Shown: positions 55,421-64,000 of the stretch, one piece after another
Layout of the letters: each line of letters begins with the position of its first letter
How positions within the stretch are numbered: the stretch's first letter is position 1
NCBI GenBank assembly: GCA_030272585.1
Contig: BSYQ01000002.1
Coordinates: forward strand, 3,038,001 to 3,102,000
DNA length: 64,000 bases
Direction of reading: 5' to 3'
Source: Bryopsis sp. KO-2023
Lineage: Eukaryota > Chlorophyta > Ulvophyceae > Bryopsidales > Bryopsidaceae
Position numbers and translations under genes: made by a program
The notes under the pieces: model-generated
Seen by the model: the letters and a program-made list of their open reading frames with translations, nothing else
The model's database searches: none
What the model was told of the DNA's origin: nothing

Positions 55421-58376
55421 ATGCCAGCATGCGGCATAGTGGCATGGAGGATTCATGTGGGTGTGGGGATGATCGCGTGTTTGCTGTTCGGTGCGACGGA
55501 CAGCGCGTTGTCGGAGCCTCAGACAGGGCAATTGAACGGAACCTCGCCAGACATAGGCGGTTGCGAGGCGGTCATAGAATACTCGGCCGTGACCGGTGAC
55601 CCCGTAAAAGCAAACAAGTCAGCGATTTTCCGGGGATTCATAGTTACCAGCGAGGTGAGCGCCGCACGCCAAAAATTCATGTGCGCTGTCTGTCGTGGAA
55701 AGAAATCACTGCCTTCACCACCACCCCTTCCTCGCGTGTTTTTCTTTCTTGTTCGCGCTGCTTTTTTGGGGGAGGGGCGGAGCGGTCGAATCGTTGGGGT
55801 TTGGGGTGTCGAAAACAACCTGGAGGTAAACCCTGAGCCGGGTTTTTGTGCGATGAATCTTCCAAAAAGGGTCGAAATTTTGATCAGGATTTTTTCGTAG
55901 CGTGGTTTCGTTTTGTAGTCTTGTGATAATGAGAATGTGTTTTTTTTTCAATTGTTCGTCCCCAGCATTCCAGTGGGGATGTAAACCTCCAATGGACTTT
56001 TTCTGAGGGTGAAGCTATAAGGGGTGGCGCCGATGTTTTCAGAGCCCCTGGACCGTCGCAGATAACCCAGGAAAGGGGCGTCGAATTCTCCACCACAACC
56101 AGTGATAATATGCAAACGGTGGAGCTTCAGTTTTATTCAGGTTTGCTGCTATCCTACAGGCAAAAACAAAAACAAAACAACAAAAAAAGGAAACATTTTT
56201 GCAGGGGTTGGGGTTACTTCCGAAAGTCTTTGGGTTTGATGATTTTTATTTTTTTTGTGGGAGGTGTTTTTTCCCTGAAACATCTTGAAAGAAAAACATC
56301 AGGGGAAAAGAAAAAGAAAAAAAAAGAAAAAATCAAAAATAACCCGAATTACTCTTTGTAAATAGAGTAACTAGTGATACCAGTGGCTCACTAGGATTTG
56401 TTTTTCCCTGCCTTTGATTGGACCACATTTTTCACAATTAGGAGCTCCAAACCGTGTCCTGATTGTTTTTTTTTTGGGGGGGGGGTTCTTAGACAACACC
56501 ACCAACGTGGAAATTGGCTTCAATGCATACAAGGGACTCAGCAACTCATCGGCGCCTTCGGAGCCTGTCTATAAGGTGGGGCTGCCTTCGGAATTTAAGT
56601 TCAATGGTCTGACATGCAACAGAGCCCCTGATGTCCGTCTGCCTCAGGATGTTGGGGTGGAATATAAGGATGTTGTCAAGCCGAGGAAAAAAGTGTTGGA
56701 GTTGGAGTACCTTCCGATCGAATTCACCAACATGCGTTTTTATTACGAGTTTGCGTCGAATTTTGCTATTTTCACCTTCAGGTAAACATCGAGGTCTGGA
56801 AGCTTGCATTTTTTTATTATTTTTTTAAGAAAAGTCATTTAAAAAAAGTCAATTTTTTTTCTCTGGATGGCCTATGGCCAAGGTAAAACCACCTTCACTG
56901 AAATTTTTTATCAAAGTCATGCATTAGAAAATCTAAAGGCAGGATTTCGAGTTTTTTTTTTCTGTCTTGCTGTTCGAGTGACATTTGTACGCTTGTTTTA
57001 TTAATGAAGGTTAAAAAATGTTGGTAACAAGCCAATAAATCTGACTGACGTGGAGCTCGAGTACTGGTTCGATGGAGGCGATTTCCAAGACAAACCTCCA
57101 AATCTGCTTTACAAATCCCTGTGCATGACCTCAACTCTCACAGGTAGTAAGCAAACCTGCAATTTATTTTCTTATTAATTCTTTCCCTGAATTTTCACTC
57201 TAAAAAAAACAATAATAATAATAATAATAATGTTAATAATAATAGTTGGGGTTTGCTGTGGAAAACGACAGACTGTGAAAATTTCCGCATCGACATCTTG
57301 CCTGGTCATCGGTATATCCAAGGAGCTCATTTCAAAGTGAAAATCGAATTTTCTGAAAAAGCCGGTGCATTAAGTCCTGAGCCCGGGCTGGATTTCGGTG
57401 ATGAAGAGGAGGTGAGCTTTTTATTTTATAGGTTTCCATTACTTTTTTTTTTGTTCTGGAGCTTTTCTATTTTTTTTGTTTCCATTACTATTTTTTTTTG
57501 TTCAGGAGCTTTTTTATTTTATATATTTTCATTACTATTTTTTTTTCTGTTCATCATGAATGAGCAGGGTGGCAAATCAGCAAATCAAAGAAAGGCTGCA
57601 CTCAGATTTTTATTACTCCTCACAGGAAAACGTTCCAATATATATCTTGTATTTTTGTGCGGACAGACATCATTTTGTGCAGAGTTTTTGGATTTTTTTG
57701 AAAAAATTGTTTTTGGTTTTAATGATGAGAAGCAGTAAGTTTCTTACATCTTGTTTATTTTTGGTTTTAGCAATGAAAAGCAGTAAGTTTTTTATTTTAT
57801 TTTTTTTTTGTCAGGAAGAAGAAAGGCCTCCAGTAAGTTTTTTAATCTTGTTGTGTTTTTTTTTCAGGATGAAGAAAGGCCTTCCTTCATGCTGGAGGCG
57901 ATTGTGAATGTCACGTCTGTAAAGTTTTTTTCCCAGATCGATGTCACCAAGGATTATTCTTTCCTGAACACAACAGTCAACGAAGAAGAATCCCAGCTGC
58001 CGCCACAGGTGGTTTCCAGGAAATACGAACCCAACCAGAAATTCCCTGTCTATCATAAGGGCGAAATCGTGTTCGGCACCCCACCCAAGTCTGATGATGA
58101 TCAGCAGGTAGTAATGTTTTGCTTGGGTTTTCTTTCCACAGTCCACAATCGATCGAGTGGTGAACAGCTGCTTATTGCATTCATTATTCTCTGCTCAATT
58201 TCAGTTTTTTTAGCGGATAATGGTCAATTTCTGAGGTTTTTTCGTCATTTTTACCTCCTACATAGGTGAAGCCTGTATCCGATCCCAATCGATATCAATG
58301 CTGGTTCAAGAAACCTGGAATTCAGCAGTGCGGTCTGCGTGTGAAATACTGTTGCGTGAAATCTCGTTTTGATTGA
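55421..58376 (+). CDS. Secreted CBM3-like domain protein
   Basis: Seven exons join in phase: 55421-55654, 55966-56140, 56493-56781, 57010-57143, 57272-57411, 57868-58107 and 58266-58376, about 440 aa. The start is a signal peptide (WRIHVGVGMIACLLFGATDSA). Residues from about 200 on follow the family 3 carbohydrate-binding module pattern: RLKNVGNKPINLTDVELEYWF (the hallmark lvNtGs.pI.lsdv.vRYwF strand pair), a CENFRIDILPG middle, and DYSFLNT...FPVYHKGEIVFGTPP at the end. Such modules bind cellulose or similar glycans. A Cys-rich tail follows (CWFKKPGIQQCGLRVKYCCV). No enzyme domain was seen, so a wall or extracellular-matrix protein is likely. The exon 5 acceptor is the least certain join. Confidence 0.8.
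57815..57832 (+). other. Possible 18-nt microexon in CBM3-like gene
   Basis: tgtcag precedes GAAGAAGAAAGGCCTCCA, which is followed by gtaag. It is a multiple of three and a near copy of the start of exon 6 (GATGAAGAAAGGCCTTCC). It lies in intron 57412-57867, which is built from tandem copies of splice-site-bearing DNA. Confidence 0.35.
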
Positions 58377-58639
58377 CCCCTGAAGCACGTCAGGAAACAA
58401 GATGTGCCCTACCGTGGATTTAAAACTCACACAGTTTCGAGGGGGTCGTCCTTGGCATTTGACTTCGGGTGGGAGCTGCATACGTTTTTGTTCTTCAATG
58501 GCTTACAAAGCTCTAACTTTCACAACGACAAGCATTCTGGTTTTTTTAGAGGTCGTTTTCAAGCGGGTCGAGAATTTTTTCCGGCGTCTAGGTGATGAAT
58601 AGGAGCAGCACTGCATGTCTTGCAAGAAAAATTTGTTGA

Positions 58640-60003
58640 GGGAAACTTTCGTCAAGGATGTGGGTCGTTAATCTCCATTTGAGATTTCTGCCAAGGGGGT
58701 ACTTTTATCGGGCCATAAAAGAATGACACAGGCCATAAAAATAGAAACGCATGCAAGTTCAATGTCAATTTTCAAATATATTTGAAATATTTCCAAAAAT
58801 TAATGTTCAGGGTGTTAGTAAACAAGTCATTAGGGCATGAAGGGTTCACAGGAGAAACATTACAAATTGGTAGTCCCCCAACTCACTGGGTACATTTTCT
58901 TTCTCTAACAACCATCGAAACTTTCAAATCCCTGGAACTCATCTCAAAAAAAAACCTCCCGTGGAATTTTGGGAGAAAAAAATATGTGAATAAAACAAAC
59001 TCGATTCCCGTTGGGAAAAAAAAACTCACCCCCTGTGTAGGAAAGAGAAAAAAGAACTAATGACTTTTCTTCTTAAAAAAACATAGGAAAAAACACAGTT
59101 CTTCCCATCTCTTCTGAAAAACAAGCATCACAAAGCCTACAAAATGAAACAGATTTAGTACACAATCTTTTTGAGAAAATCTCCTTCTTTTCTCCTTCAT
59201 CTAAAACTTTCATCCCCTTTATATAAAGATATATGCAGGCAAAAATGCCTGAATTTTTTTTCCTCCTCCAAGTATCCAGTTTGCTGTGGTTTGGTGACCG
59301 AGGAAAGTTTCGGACACAACGAAGAAAAACAATTCAGCCATCGCCTCCCCCCCCCCCAAAAAAAAAAAAAAAATCATTCATCGCTCACGCTCCTCCCAAA
59401 ATGATTCTACCAGTACAAGTCTTCAGCTAGTTGGTTTTTTGTTCAACCCGATACCCACCTCGCCTTGATTGTGAGGATGCCACGAAGTAAGAACTTTTGC
59501 ACCAAGCAGATTTTTCGCCCATTCTTTGTTTGCTTTTCCATGGCGCCGAAACTTTGTCTGGACATAAAGTAGATGCCTGATCGGATGCATCCCCATCCGA
59601 TGCTTCCAAAAAAGCCCAGCCCCTCTAGAATATATTTCTTTCCTTTTTTTCCTTTTTTTTTTATTTCGATTATTTTTTCCCCCCACCTAAAACCAATAGT
59701 CAAATTCGACCAGGGCGCTACTGTTGTACAAAATTCTGAAATCCATTCTTTTTTCTTCCGATTTTTTTTCAACCTACCCCCAAGAAAACCAAAAGTCGAA
59801 CGCAGTCGACCATGGCGCTACTGTTGTACGAACTTCTAACATGCAACCTGGACCCTTGTTCCATGGAACCCTCCAGTTTTTTTTTAGTTTTTCTCAACGT
59901 AATTTTTCTCCCTACTAAAAAAAGCCCCCTTCCCTAACCCATCTCTTTTTTTCCATCAAACTCACAAGCAATAAAAATAAAAATACAACGGCAGCGGCTA
60001 CCG
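58640..60003. other. Intergenic region
   Basis: No gene was recognised. A segment with gcgctactgttgtac occurs twice, at about 59706-59745 and 59805-59845, with a homologous but diverged spacer (about 100-bp period). Long homopolymer runs (C8A15 at 59349-59373) are present. Confidence 0.5.
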
Positions 60004-61088
60004 CTATCGTTTGAAAGCAAATCTGAGCGCTTTTCTTACGACAAAGAGCCCAATCGCTCCTACCGCAGACGTCTTGATCCATCTGCTCCTCCATATCCCA
60101 TTGTTTCCTACCCTCATTTCCACCTCGTCAGGATTGGCTCTGGCATTCTCAGGCCCTTGCGGAAACGGGCTGCCAGGCCGACTGTTCCTCTTGTCCCCCG
60201 TATTTTCGACCTCTGTCTCCATATCCATACCCTCCTCCACCAGATTCCCGCCTCTTGCACTCACGTCGGGCACATCCCTCATACTGGTTTGGGCATCTCC
60301 CACAGGTTCTTTCCGCATGTTTTCCTCTAGCTGCCGTGAAAGCCTCCTGTTTTCGATTGCTGTAGTCATCGCCGCCCTCCCTGCTTCGGCCCAGCGGTAG
60401 TTCATTTCGTTTAGACGACTCTGGAAAACAAAAACAACACAAACCTGGAATAAAATCATGAGGAAAGCAGAGAGATTTCGAAAGACAGTCAACCCCCCTG
60501 ACTCGTCCCACTGTTCCTCAAATTGTTCACCTGGAGCCCTTCCACCGTTTGATTGAGCCTTTTATTTTCCGCGAGGGATTCCTCCAGCTGCGTGTACAGG
60601 CGCATGTTCTCCTGCATCAGCATAGAGGGAGGCTTCGAAATAAGAGGAGCGCTGGTTGTAAACGAGGCCTGGGATGGCTGCTGGGAGGCTCTTGGACCCC
60701 AGTGGCTTCCTTGAACGCCCCGGTCTAGGAGTGAAGAGAAATCCAAGCTTGGAATCCCTTCAGGTTTGACCCACGACGAACCTCGGTCGGTGAATGCAAG
60801 GCAAATATCGTCAACCTTGCTGTTGAACGAAAAGTCATCAGTGGATATCACTTCCTGGCGTTCCTGGGAGGACGTTTCAGACTCGTTAGGAGTAGATGGT
60901 GGGCTCGGGATGCCTTCCAATACTTTTTCAAACGCTTCAAAAGCAGCTGCTTGACGCGGTGTTGAATCCGAATCTTCCACATGTCCCCAGCAAATGAGGT
61001 GAGCACCGCCGTCAGGCGAGTGGGGTGTGGAGCCCCTGGTGGATGTGCTGTTTTCCTGAGAAATGGTAACACTCAAATAATCATCCAT
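60004..61088 (-). CDS. Coiled-coil protein with C-terminal membrane anchor
   Basis: Exon 1 (61088-60531) and exon 2 (60420-60004) join in phase 0, giving 324 aa. The N-terminal half is Ser/Pro-rich and disordered. A coiled coil (MLMQENMRLYTQLEESLAENKRLN...) crosses the splice junction into SRLNEMNYRWAEAGRAAM...LSRQLEENM. The last 25 residues (RWIKTSAVGAIGLFVVRKALRFAFKR) form one hydrophobic segment with basic flanks, typical of tail-anchored proteins of mitochondria, plastid or ER. There is no signal peptide. The ATG at 61088 is chosen because it opens the only long frame. A scaffold or tether role is inferred; the family was not recognised. Confidence 0.65.
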
Positions 61089-61254
61089 GATGCCTCGAGC
61101 ATTACCAAAATACGATGCGCCTCAAAGGCGCAAGGCGGCAAGCAAAAGAAAGCGCCTCGAGAAAAACGACAGGGCACCGTCAACACGGCATCGGGCAGCC
61201 GCGCGCGTGATTTTGAAGGAAGTCCAGAAGAAAAAAATGACCCCCTCCCCGACT

Positions 61255-61520
61255 TTAGGGCGAAAAACGGTACGCCCCCTTGCTGGGAGGCGCTTGTCGA
61301 AACTGACCACTGTGCTTCAAACAACATTGACCACATAGAGTGAAAGGCGAAAAAGCCCTCAAAGCCCAGCAATAGTACGCCATAGAAGCATGAATGCCAC
61401 CATAGACCCACCGGTTCCATCTTTTGAACGCGTCTTGATAGCAAAACGGGATCTTCTTGGTAGGATAGTCTCCCACAATTCTCGGTTGCAGTTCAGGTCC
61501 AAGCAAGAAAACCCTGTTTC
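61255..61520 (-). CDS. Possible terminal exon, small membrane protein
   Basis: An acceptor (gaaacag) is followed by FLLGPELQPRIVGDYPTKKIPF, DAFKRWNRWVYGGIHASMAYY and CWALRAFSPFTLCGQCC, running to a stop at 61255. Codon use and the aromatic, weakly hydrophobic stretch look genuine. Upstream exons would lie in the region now holding the hairpin repeat. Family unknown. Confidence 0.4.
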
Positions 61521-61604
61521 TGTTGTTTAGAGGTTGGTTCTCCTCCAGTGGCCATTAAAGACTCACGACCGCCCACCAGTCGGTCAAGTTGGTTACAGAA
61601 AGGG

Positions 61605-61668
61605 AGGTACAGTTACAGGGTCAGGCAGGAATAGATTCTGTTGAATTCAAGGGGGTTTGAATATTTTT

Positions 61669-61709
<41 letters not shown>

Positions 61710-61787
61710 TACATAATCATAATTACAACCCACAGCAAAAGAGAGCCATCACCCTCTATGATGCTGGAACAAAGACAAAAAGGAAAG

Positions 61788-61818
<31 letters not shown>

Positions 61819-61880
61819 ATATTTTTTCGACAAGAGAATCCATGCCTGTCTGACCCTGTAACTGTGTACCGCCGTTGTAC
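61605..61880. repeat. Inverted-repeat (hairpin) element split by a LINE tail
   Basis: ggtacagttacagggtcag at 61609-61627 and the inverse ctgaccctgtaactgtgtacc at about 61848-61868 are arms of one hairpin. The pairing continues inward through aggcagg and gattct. A related half unit lies at 41366-41440. The LINE-tail insertion at 61671-61816 stands in its loop. Confidence 0.65.
61659..61828 (-). mobile_element. Very short LINE 3'-end insertion with 12-bp target duplication
   Basis: The duplication GAATATTTTTTC stands at 61659-61670 and 61817-61828. The insert matches about 85 bp of the 3' UTR of the LINE at 39.8-40.7 kb (catcaccctctatgatgct and ttacaacccacagc). On the minus strand it begins in the T-rich tract and ends in a poly(A), visible as the T-run at 61671-61708. 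The 40-kb copy ends instead in ATTATG repeats. The poly(T) and poly(A) tracts at its two sides could fold on each other. Confidence 0.85.
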
Positions 61881-62578
61881 CGTAAGCAGTAAGCTTACCG
61901 CTCTTTCTACAGCTTTCTACCAAACCCCCAACCCCGCTCTAGGGGGGAGATTACCCTTAAATGCTGTAAAAGTTCTTCAACGTTTTTTGGGTTTTGTAGG
62001 TATTGTTTTTTACTAAAAATCATTTTGAATGCCTTCCTGTGCGATTTGAAAATTTGTGTGCTAGGATATCAAACTTCATGATGATTTCATTGTCAATCGT
62101 ATGATCATTGAAATAGGAAAAAGGCACTTTATTGTAAGTTTATGGTTGTTTACAGTGGGATCCTCACAAAACTCCCATCTGGTGTTTTGATCGTGCTGGT
62201 TGATTTTTGACCTCCATGCTTGATTAATTTATATGAAGCGAAAAAAATTATGTTACCACCAGATTTAAAACAAGGGACTTGCACCGGAAGGGTAAGAAAA
62301 AATCACCTGAAATCCATTTTGTAATGAATAGTTAGAAAAAATTTAAAATTTTCTCTCCGAGGCAGCAAACAAGTGCTAGTTTTGCCCCCCCCAAAAAACA
62401 GTTTCTCTCCTTTACCTGACCCCCCCCCCCAACAGTGTGAAAAAAATTGATGGAAAATCGAAGCAATCCACCCTTGAAAAAAACAAAAAATCTGTGCATG
62501 TTAACTTGATCGAATGATCGATAGAAAGAGAACAACAAACAAGATTCTTAAAATAGAACATCGCCTTTTTGACGCCAC
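61881..62578. other. Intergenic region
   Basis: No gene was seen. It contains C- and A-rich homopolymer runs and presumably the 3' end of the transporter gene that follows on the minus strand. Confidence 0.5.
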
Positions 62579-63529
62579 TCAAGGCGACTCAATTCGATTT
62601 TGGGGGTTCTTGTCCCCAGCATCATCAGAGAGGGGCGGCGCGGTTTCCTGAGCCTCATATTTCGCAATCCATATCCCCACGATGTAAGCATCGATGAACA
62701 GCTGCGAGATATGTGCAATCACGCAAGGAATCGTGATCAACCCCAAATCCCCCACCTCGCTCTCCTTCAAAAACGAAATAACAGTCACCGTGACCGGCAG
62801 CGTTTTCTGACTCGCCATAATGAGTACCGCTTTCCGCTCCCTGTCCCTCAACCGCAGGATGCCCACCCCTACAAAATTGAATGCCAAAAACACCAGGTGC
62901 ATGGCGATCGCACCCGCGAGCGCTTCGAGAATGTTCACGACGCTCTGTTTCATTATCCCCTCCTGTGAACGGCTGAGCGTTTGCCACACGATGCAAATGA
63001 GCGACACGCTGCTCGTCAGACTGAGAAGCGTCTTGTACCTCGTGACAAACCGCTGCACAGTCACGTGGGTTTCCCGCACCCCCTTCCCAACCAACAGAGG
63101 GACGAGTATGGTGCAGGCCAATTTCACCACCAAGCGGGTGGCGTCGATGTCGATGGTACCGCCGCCGCCAACCACGACAGAGATCGCGAAAGGGGTGGTG
63201 AGGATGCCCAGCATGTTGGTGCAAACCGTCAGCAACAAGGCGAGCGCTCCGTTGCCGTAAGCTTGCACCACCAGGGTAACCCCTGATGTGAGCGTGGTGG
63301 GGACGGCGGCGAAAATTGCTAGCCCAGTCGCAAATTCGGGGGTGCTGAAGGGGATTTTGACCAAGGCGAAGCCTAAGCACGGGGTTATGATGAGAATGGT
63401 GATGGCGCCGTACAGGAACCCGACGTAAGCTTTGAGGGCTGCCATTATGTCAGTGGTTTTGAGCGTCAGCCCGGAGATGATGAAGATCGTGCACACGTTT
63501 ATCGTTTGGACGAGTCGATAGTCGCCCAC
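62579..63529 (-). CDS. BASS4-like bile acid:sodium symporter family transporter (3' exon)
   Basis: A 316-aa exon starts at a splice acceptor (ttttccag at 63530). It shows the SLC10A7/BASS4 pattern: TIFIISGLTLKTTDI, GLAIFAAVPTTLTSGVTLV, NGALALLLTVCTNMLGIL (the Na+-site crossing region), LVPLLVGKGVRE, SQKTLPVTVTVISFL and IPCVIAHISQLFIDAYIV, with about eight or nine membrane segments. BASS4 proteins of plants lie in the plastid envelope and are thought to move organic anions with sodium; the exact substrate is unknown. Compared with family members, the first one or two membrane segments and any transit peptide are missing and must lie in exons beyond 63530. The C-terminal tail is short and polar. 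Confidence 0.85.
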   Translation of the reverse strand: MGDYRLVQTINVCTIFIISGLTLKTTDIMAALKAYVGFLYGAITILIITPCLGFALVKIPFSTPEFATGLAIFAAVPTTLTSGVTLVVQAYGNGALALLLTVCTNMLGILTTPFAISVVVGGGGTIDIDATRLVVKLACTILVPLLVGKGVRETHVTVQRFVTRYKTLLSLTSSVSLICIVWQTLSRSQEGIMKQSVVNILEALAGAIAMHLVFLAFNFVGVGILRLRDRERKAVLIMASQKTLPVTVTVISFLKESEVGDLGLITIPCVIAHISQLFIDAYIVGIWIAKYEAQETAPPLSDDAGDKNPQNRIESP

Positions 63530-64000
63530 CTGGAAAAAAAAGGGGTGGAAAAACGCAGTAAGCGTTTTAATATCGCTCCCAGGATGAATTGCGAAAGCTA
63601 TAAATAGGCCATGGAGGATGCAGCCAGTGGGATTTTAATTTTGCAACAGTTTAAGTCCGACTGGTTCACCCACTGATGAGATCAAAAGTTTGGCTTGAAG
63701 TCGATTTTTTTTTTTCTTATCAAATCAGCCTAATTTTCTTTTTTTTTTTTGGGGGGGGGGAGGGGGCAAAGCTTGTTTTTCGCAGCAATCAATAAACTTC
63801 TTTTGTATTTTTTCTTTTATTTGCAATTGAAAAAACTATTTTTTTAAAGAAGGGGGGGGAGGGGTCAGGCAGGCAGACAAAATCATACCGAGAGCCTAAA
63901 ATTAAACAGTGAAATATAATTCTGAGGAGGAGTGTGTAATTCTTCGGTGTAATTCTTTTGAAAAGGAGAAAAAAACTGAATATTGGGTTTCAACCAATGA
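63530..64000. other. Intron or upstream region of the transporter gene
   Basis: No exon was recognised. T- and G-rich runs (63738-63768, 63841-63862) dominate. It is probably the first intron seen in this window, with the 5' exons outside. Confidence 0.4.

Noticed and set aside
61613-61853. Poly-Phe/poly-Lys frames
   Set aside because: They are translations of the poly(T) and poly(A) tracts of the LINE-tail insertion.
1-64000. CRISPR arrays, bacterial operons or riboswitches
   Set aside because: The introns, U2 snRNA, tRNA and element types are eukaryotic. The regular repeats seen are transposon sub-terminal arrays and microsatellites without spacer structure.

Overview
This is nuclear DNA of a eukaryote. 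It holds genes cut by short GT-AG introns, a spliceosomal U2 snRNA gene, a nuclear-type tRNA-Arg gene, LINE, DIRS-type, hAT-type and CACTA-type elements, and many palindromes. A BASS4-like transporter (plastid envelope in plants), a secreted protein with a CBM3-like fold and a short plant-type telomere-like run (TTTAGGG) suggest a unicellular alga. I cannot name a lineage with confidence. Gene coordinates below are spans; exon limits are given where splice sites and reading phase agree.

Layout. 1-10.3 kb is a transposon graveyard: two DIRS-type retroelement fossils (1.9-3.1 kb minus, 6.6-9.8 kb plus), an LTR-like piece with a primer-binding-like site, hAT-type ends with the start CAGACCTGGGCCCG, nested inverted repeats made of CCGGACAGG-like motifs, and three copies of a repeat with a tRNA-like B box. 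One 750-bp hAT-type insertion with an 8-bp target duplication sits inside the recombinase region of the plus-strand DIRS fossil.

10.3-30.6 kb is a giant palindrome. Each arm (about 7 kb) carries a 12-exon gene for a TOG-domain/coiled-coil protein related to XMAP215/CKAP5, in opposite orientation. Between the arms lie a CobW/G3E GTPase gene split onto two strands, two ends of a CACTA-like transposon that point the same way, and exons of a TMEM161-like gene. One inversion with a breakpoint in CobW and another inside the CACTA element would explain the split gene, the wrongly oriented ends and the displaced arm segment together. This is the main finding. An assembly join error is the chief alternative.

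30.6-49.5 kb is gene-sparse: the start of a secreted ankyrin-type gene that runs into an inverted-repeat family, two F-box/WD40 genes, U2, tRNA-Arg, a 5'-truncated LINE with a 14-bp target duplication, a 232-bp palindromic hAT MITE with an 8-bp duplication, and decayed pieces of the TOG/coiled-coil gene.

49.5-64 kb is ordinary gene space: an ankyrin/WW protein, a 66-aa two-exon gene divergent from it, a coiled-coil basic protein, a seven-exon secreted CBM3-like protein, a coiled-coil protein with a C-terminal membrane anchor, a tiny LINE-tail insertion in a hairpin repeat, and the BASS4-like transporter at the right edge.
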